Made by a program: the position numbers and the translations under genes. The notes beneath the pieces were generated by a model. The model was given only the letters and a program-made list of their open reading frames with translations, was not told where the DNA came from and ran no database searches. Of a stretch of 17,880 nt of DNA, positions 13,970-17,880 are shown piece by piece; the stretch's first letter is position 1; every line of letters starts with the position of its first letter. Source of the DNA: Candidatus Jacksonbacteria bacterium (lineage in GTDB: Bacteria; Patescibacteriota; Patescibacteriia; UBA9629; GWA2-43-13); assembly GCA_018698735.1 (NCBI GenBank), contig JABIPD010000096.1, positions 1 through 17,880 on the forward strand, in the 5' to 3' direction.

Positions 13970-15556
13970 TTAAGATTGCTTGGGAAGAGGGATCGTTATG
14001 GTGAATGTAGTGCCATGTCCTTCTTCTGAAATATAACTCACCGTTCCGTGATGACGTTCTATAATACTTTTTACAATAAACAGGCCTAATCCCGATCCTT
14101 CGGTCTGAAGTTTTACAACATTTGCTGCCCGGAAAAACTTAGAGAAAATTTTGTCTTTTTGATCATCCGGAATCCCAACGCCAGTATCTGAAATTTGAAG
14201 AAAAATTTGATTCGGATCTGTGCTTGCTTTTATAATAACTTTGCCGCCAGCTGGGGTATATTTAAACGCATTATCGAGTACATTTTGAATAGCCATCCGA
14301 AGTTTTTCTGGATCTATAATGATTCTGGTTCCTTTAGGGATTTCATCGTAATACTCTAAAGATAAGCTTTTGTGTTGTGCCGCTGCTCTGTTTTCGAATA
14401 ATAACGAGCCTAAATAATCAGAAGCAATCATGCTGGTAAAGCTATGCTTAAGGATGCCCTCTTCTATACGTGAGATATTAAGTAAATCATCTACTAATGC
14501 AATCATTCGTTCGTTGGATACAAAAGATTTTTCTATAAATTCTTTTTGCTCGCTGGTCAGTTGGCCTAAATCTCCGTTGCGGAACATTTCAAGTGTCCAT
14601 TTAATAGCTGCGAGCGGGGTTCGGAGTTGGTGGCTTGCAACAGATACAAATTCGGATTTCATTTGGTCTACCATCTTTTCTTTTGTAATATCGTGAAGAA
14701 CAATTAAATAGCCGGTTGGGACTTGGTTTTTTCCTGATTGGCCTCTTGTTGCAGTCAGCGAAACCTGGAGCGTTTGCGAGTAGGGCTGGTCGAGTACAAC
14801 TTCTATGCCTTTTATTGGCTCGGCATCAGATTTCTTAAACGGTGGTAACGATTGCATTATTTTAAGAAGATTTTTCTGGAAAGAAGGGATGGTGTCTGGT
14901 GTTAGTCCAAGAATTTTTTCGATAGGAGTATCGCAAATTTCACTCGCACGAGGATTCATCATGGTTAACCGCTGTTGGTCGTCAAAAAACAAAAGCCCGT
15001 CAATAAGCGACTCAATAATCCCTTGAGTTTTGTCGTGCTCTTGGTGTATTTTTTTTGTAAATTCTATTCCGTTTATGCTGGTGGCTGTTGTATAGGCTAT
15101 GGTTCCTAAGAGCTCTATGTCGCCTTTCTGAAGCGCAAATTCTTTTGCATTTGAGAGTGCAATAATGTAGCCATACACATTTCGTGAGAAGGTGATTGGC
15201 GTTGCAACCGCAGAATAGGTGTTGGTAAGTGTAAGGATGTTTTTTCCAAGTTTTTGAGAGTCGAGCACTATTGCATGTTGATTAAGCTTAAGTGCCTGAA
15301 TTTCTGTCCGTAAATCTTTAAAGAGTTCTGTTGACACACCTTGGCTGTAAATAATTTCGTGGCTGTTTTCTATTTTGCGAGTAATTAAAATAGAGCTATA
15401 TCCAAGGTGCTGCACCAGGCCCTGGCTGACAGCTTGAAAAATAGCATCGAGGTCGGTTGCTTGAGTAAGACTGCTAATGATGGATTGGAGAGCGCTTAGT
15501 CTGTGAAGAGTTGGTTGGCGTGATGGAGTTACCGGAGCAGCAGGGGCTGTTGCCAT
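13970..15556 (-). CDS. Soluble GAF-PAS sensor histidine kinase
   Basis: A 528-residue kinase without membrane segments or signal peptide. A GAF-like sensor domain covers about 20-170 and a PAS-like domain about 177-295 (SLIDGLLFFDDQQRLTMMNPRA; GYLIVLHDITKEK). The dimerisation and phospho-acceptor helix has His309 in SVASHQLRTPLAAIKW. The ATPase domain shows the N box (LRMAIQNVLDNAFKYTP, 419-435), G1 DTGVGI (457-462), F box FSKFF and G2 GSGLGL (487-492), so it looks active. It starts 14 nt after pilB and is followed, 77 nt after its stop, by the double-receiver regulator, its likely partner. The signal is unknown; a cytoplasmic small-molecule or redox cue is possible, from the GAF and PAS domains. 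Confidence 0.93.
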   Translation of the reverse strand: MATAPAAPVTPSRQPTLHRLSALQSIISSLTQATDLDAIFQAVSQGLVQHLGYSSILITRKIENSHEIIYSQGVSTELFKDLRTEIQALKLNQHAIVLDSQKLGKNILTLTNTYSAVATPITFSRNVYGYIIALSNAKEFALQKGDIELLGTIAYTTATSINGIEFTKKIHQEHDKTQGIIESLIDGLLFFDDQQRLTMMNPRASEICDTPIEKILGLTPDTIPSFQKNLLKIMQSLPPFKKSDAEPIKGIEVVLDQPYSQTLQVSLTATRGQSGKNQVPTGYLIVLHDITKEKMVDQMKSEFVSVASHQLRTPLAAIKWTLEMFRNGDLGQLTSEQKEFIEKSFVSNERMIALVDDLLNISRIEEGILKHSFTSMIASDYLGSLLFENRAAAQHKSLSLEYYDEIPKGTRIIIDPEKLRMAIQNVLDNAFKYTPAGGKVIIKASTDPNQIFLQISDTGVGIPDDQKDKIFSKFFRAANVVKLQTEGSGLGLFIVKSIIERHHGTVSYISEEGHGTTFTITIPLPKQS

Positions 15557-15570
15557 AGTAAATGAGGAGA

Positions 15571-17301
15571 TTATTCTTTGCTTACGCGGAGGACTTCTTC
15601 GATAGTGGTAACGCCGCTTTTTGCCTTCATAAAGCCATCTTGAAGGATAGTTACCATTCCCTCTTGGACGGCAATTTTACGGAGTTCTTCAGTTGGTACG
15701 CGTTTCATTATGCTTTCTTTTATTTTTTCTGAGATAGCAAGTGCTTCGTATATTCCAATTCTGCCTCGGTAGCCGGAATCGTGACATTTTTTACAGCCAG
15801 TTCCTTTATAGAATAACAGGGAAGTGAGGTCGTCTTTATCCGAAAGGATAGCGCCTTGTTTTGCCATTACGCGCATGAGTTCGTCTAAATCAAATCTTTG
15901 TTCGAGCTGCTTAAGCGTATCTTTATTTATTTTGTAGCTAGAAATGCAATGAGGGCATATTTTGCGAACCAACCGCTGAGCAATAATAAGATTGGTTGTG
16001 GAGGTAATAAGAAATGGTTCTACTCCCATGTCGATGAGCCGTGGCAAAGTGGCAGACGCCTCGTTGGTATGAAGTGTTGAAAGCAATAGGTGGCCTGTCA
16101 TTGCAGCGGTAACTGCTATTTCTGCTGTTTCTTTGTCTCTGATTTCTCCGACCATAATAATATCTGGGTCTTGCCGAAGAAGAGATCTTAAACCTGCTGC
16201 AAAGGTGAATTCTATTTTTGCATTTGTTTGACTTTGGTTAATGCGATCCATTCGGTATTCGATAGGGTCTTCTATTGTTGCAATATTTACCTCTGGTTTG
16301 TTTAAGGTGTTCATCATTGCGTATAATGTTGTTGTTTTACCAGACCCGGTTGGACCGGTTACAAGAATCATCCCATGTGGTTTGTCTACATTTGTTTTAA
16401 CTATTTCAAGCTGAGATTCATTTAACCCCAAATCTGCTAAGCGAAGCCGTTGATTGCTTTCGTTTAAAAGCCGCATGACAATTTTTTCGCCATCGTAGAT
16501 AGGGAGGATAGATACTCGGAACGATATTTTGTATTCTTTTGTTTCTACTTTAAATCTGCCATCTTGCGGCAGTCGGTGTTCGTCGAGCTTTAAGTTTGAA
16601 AGGATTTTAATGCGAGCAACTATTCCAGAATGGGCTGTTCTTGGAAGTTTCATAACCTCTCGAAGAACACCGTCTATGCGGTAGCGAATAATGGTTTCTT
16701 TTTCGCCTGGCTCTATATGAATATCTGAAGCACTTTCGAATATTGCATACTCTAGAAGCGTATTTACAATTCTAATAATAGGAACATCTTGAGCAAGTTC
16801 TTTAAGTGGCCGAGGGTGAGAACCCTCTTGCTCGGTTTTTTTGTCTGTAAGGTTTTCGAATGCAGACTCAATGTCTCTGTGATATTGCGCAAGTGCTGTC
16901 TCTAGAGCTGCGGGGCTTGTAAGGAAAATGTCGAGACGCTTATTAAGATGTTTTTCTAAAAAGTCGAATGTTTGAATATTTTCTGGGTCGGTTGTTGCTA
17001 TGGATATACCTTTGTCTGTTTGATCGAATGCAATAAGGTCGTGGGTTCGAGCAATCGGCTCTGGTACAAGAAAAAGAATATCTTGCCGAATTGTTTGCTC
17101 GGAAAGATTGGTGTATTCAATATCGATGCCGTCTGCTATCGCCTGGTAGAGTGACTCTTCAGAAAGGAGTTTGTTTTCGAGTACGTAGTCTGCGAGAGAT
17201 TTACCTTCTTTTTCGTACTGTTTTAAAATAGGATCAAGCTGCTTTTTGTCGAGGATATTTTGCTTGATCAGGACATGATATATTTGTTGGTTTGTGAACA
17301 T
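15571..17301 (-). CDS. pilB: PilB/GspE-family pilus extension ATPase
   Basis: Hexameric cytoplasmic ATPase that powers pilus extension. In 576 residues it has an N-terminal MshEN/T2SSE-N-type domain (about 1-140), then the PilT-like ATPase core: Walker A GPTGSGKTT (316-324), Asp box ATIEDPIEYR (341-350), Walker B region DPDIIMVGEIRD (378-389) and His box TGHLLLSTLHTN (402-413). Two Cys pairs, CPHC (449-452) and CKKC (503-506), form the Zn site that marks PilB/GspE rather than PilT. The start at 17301 directly follows a promoter -10 element, so the message probably has almost no leader. It is the first gene of the long pilus operon, and the histidine kinase follows 14 nt after its stop. Confidence 0.96.
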   Translation of the reverse strand: MFTNQQIYHVLIKQNILDKKQLDPILKQYEKEGKSLADYVLENKLLSEESLYQAIADGIDIEYTNLSEQTIRQDILFLVPEPIARTHDLIAFDQTDKGISIATTDPENIQTFDFLEKHLNKRLDIFLTSPAALETALAQYHRDIESAFENLTDKKTEQEGSHPRPLKELAQDVPIIRIVNTLLEYAIFESASDIHIEPGEKETIIRYRIDGVLREVMKLPRTAHSGIVARIKILSNLKLDEHRLPQDGRFKVETKEYKISFRVSILPIYDGEKIVMRLLNESNQRLRLADLGLNESQLEIVKTNVDKPHGMILVTGPTGSGKTTTLYAMMNTLNKPEVNIATIEDPIEYRMDRINQSQTNAKIEFTFAAGLRSLLRQDPDIIMVGEIRDKETAEIAVTAAMTGHLLLSTLHTNEASATLPRLIDMGVEPFLITSTTNLIIAQRLVRKICPHCISSYKINKDTLKQLEQRFDLDELMRVMAKQGAILSDKDDLTSLLFYKGTGCKKCHDSGYRGRIGIYEALAISEKIKESIMKRVPTEELRKIAVQEGMVTILQDGFMKAKSGVTTIEEVLRVSKE

Positions 17302-17311
17302 ATACCCCGGT

Positions 17312-17320
17312 ATTATATCA
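17312..17320 (-). promoter_or_regulatory. Extended -10 promoter of the pilus operon
   Basis: TGATATAAT on the minus strand, a perfect TGN-TATAAT extended -10. The -35 region (around 17335-17340, TACTCA) is weak, as is common with extended -10 promoters. With usual spacing, transcription would start near 17304-17305, only about 3 nt before the ATG of pilB at 17301, giving a nearly leaderless message. Confidence 0.65.
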
Positions 17321-17422
17321 TAGGAACAAAAAAGTGAGTATAAAAATGAGGATTCTAAAGTGATCTGTACAAATTGTGAAAACGTGTTACCGTATAGCTA
17401 CACTCAAATTATTTAGGCATAT

Positions 17423-17797
17423 ATGTCATTTTTGTTTGGGAAAAGGGGATTACCGTATAAAGAAAAGCCATATTTTTATCTTGTTGCAACAGTTCTTGTT
17501 GTCTCTTTTTTCGTAAATATAGCGCTGTTTTTGTGGGGCTGGAGTGTTGTGAAATCACTTGGCGACGTAATAGTTCCACTCCATAGAACCGTCTATTTCG
17601 GCATAGATTTCCTTGGTCAACCCTGGACGGTGTTAATGCTGCCAGCATTTGCTTTTGTGCTGTGGTGCGTGCATGCTGGTTTGGGGGTTTTCTTTGCCTC
17701 AAAAAATAGATTTTGGATGTATATGTTATGGGCTGCTTTCCCTTTTATTCAATTGTATATAACGCTCGGCACTTTTGTGATTATCCGGAATTTTTAA
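17423..17797 (+). CDS. Unrecognised three-TM membrane protein
   Basis: I do not recognise this 124-residue protein. Three hydrophobic helices are visible (about 18-40, 68-91 and 97-121) with a basic N-terminus (GKRGLPYKEK). The first loop contains PLHRTVYFGIDFLGQPW, and aromatic residues are frequent. It is transcribed away from pilB across a 121-nt gap and lies 9 nt before the next plus-strand start, so both are likely co-transcribed. No Shine-Dalgarno is clear (TTAGGC lies a few nt before the ATG). A role next to the downstream transferase in envelope polysaccharide synthesis is possible, by position only. Confidence 0.75.
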   Translation: MSFLFGKRGLPYKEKPYFYLVATVLVVSFFVNIALFLWGWSVVKSLGDVIVPLHRTVYFGIDFLGQPWTVLMLPAFAFVLWCVHAGLGVFFASKNRFWMYMLWAAFPFIQLYITLGTFVIIRNF

Positions 17798-17806
17798 CAA
17801 ATTTCT

Positions 17807-17880
17807 ATGATGGATATTATAAAAATATTTTCTGTTACAACAATTGCATTTATTGTAAGCATGCTTTTAACACCTCTGTG
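17807..17880 (+). CDS. Start of a probable WecA/TagO/MraY-type phosphosugar transferase
   Basis: Only 24 codons are inside the window. They begin MMDIIKIF and continue with a membrane helix TTIAFIVSMLLTPL. The pattern of a first helix with F-I-V-S-x-L-L-T-P resembles the N-terminus of polyprenyl-phosphate GlcNAc-1-phosphate transferases (WecA, TagO, Rfe), which begin wall or surface polysaccharide synthesis. Two ATGs (17807 and 17810) are in tandem. The evidence is a short motif only, so the call is tentative. Confidence 0.5.
   Translation, partial: MMDIIKIFSVTTIAFIVSMLLTPL

Overview
The window looks like chromosomal DNA of a Patescibacteria (Candidate Phyla Radiation) bacterium, probably from the Parcubacteria side. 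This is inferred from moderate-to-low GC, the standard code with TGA stops, a type IV pilus locus with no secretin or outer-membrane gene, many dispersed palindromic repeats between genes, and a near absence of Shine-Dalgarno sequences. I ran no searches, so family names rest on motifs read from the translations.

Layout. Positions 1-504 (+) hold the 3' part of a tRNA-dihydrouridine synthase gene. It converges on a minus-strand glutamine PRPP amidotransferase gene (purF type, 783-2399) across an intergenic stretch (505-782) with two dispersed-repeat remnants and two hairpin terminators facing opposite ways. Upstream of purF on the minus strand are cysS (2612-4021) and a CorA-superfamily channel gene (4088-5029). 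The rest of the minus strand, 5035-17301, is one long type IV pilus locus. In transcription order it runs: pilB ATPase, soluble GAF-PAS histidine kinase, double-receiver response regulator, pilC platform protein, a 606-residue pilV-like pilin with adhesin-like domains, a pilW-like pilin, a pilX-like pilin, a structured AT-rich inverted repeat (7711-7819), pilM, pilN, pilO, an unrecognised one-TM protein, and corA only 5 nt further on. At the right edge a divergent pair on the plus strand starts with a three-TM protein (17423-17797), followed by the first codons of a probable WecA/TagO/MraY-family phosphosugar transferase.

How the parts work together. PilB, PilC, PilM, PilN and PilO form the inner-membrane pilus assembly machine. 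The three pilin-like proteins would prime the fibre and decorate its tip. The kinase and the output-less regulator lie between the motor ATPase and the platform gene, which suggests that they control pilus activity through protein contacts. No major pilin, prepilin peptidase, PilT or PilQ gene lies in the window.

Most interesting points: the two-component pair built into the pilus operon; the large modular pilin as a candidate host-contact adhesin; a CorA homologue without the GMN signature, tied to the pilus operon; a pilB promoter that predicts a leaderless mRNA; a purF that differs from its neighbours in base composition and ribosome binding site and carries an internal insertion; and a perfect 28-bp palindrome read in frame inside cysS.
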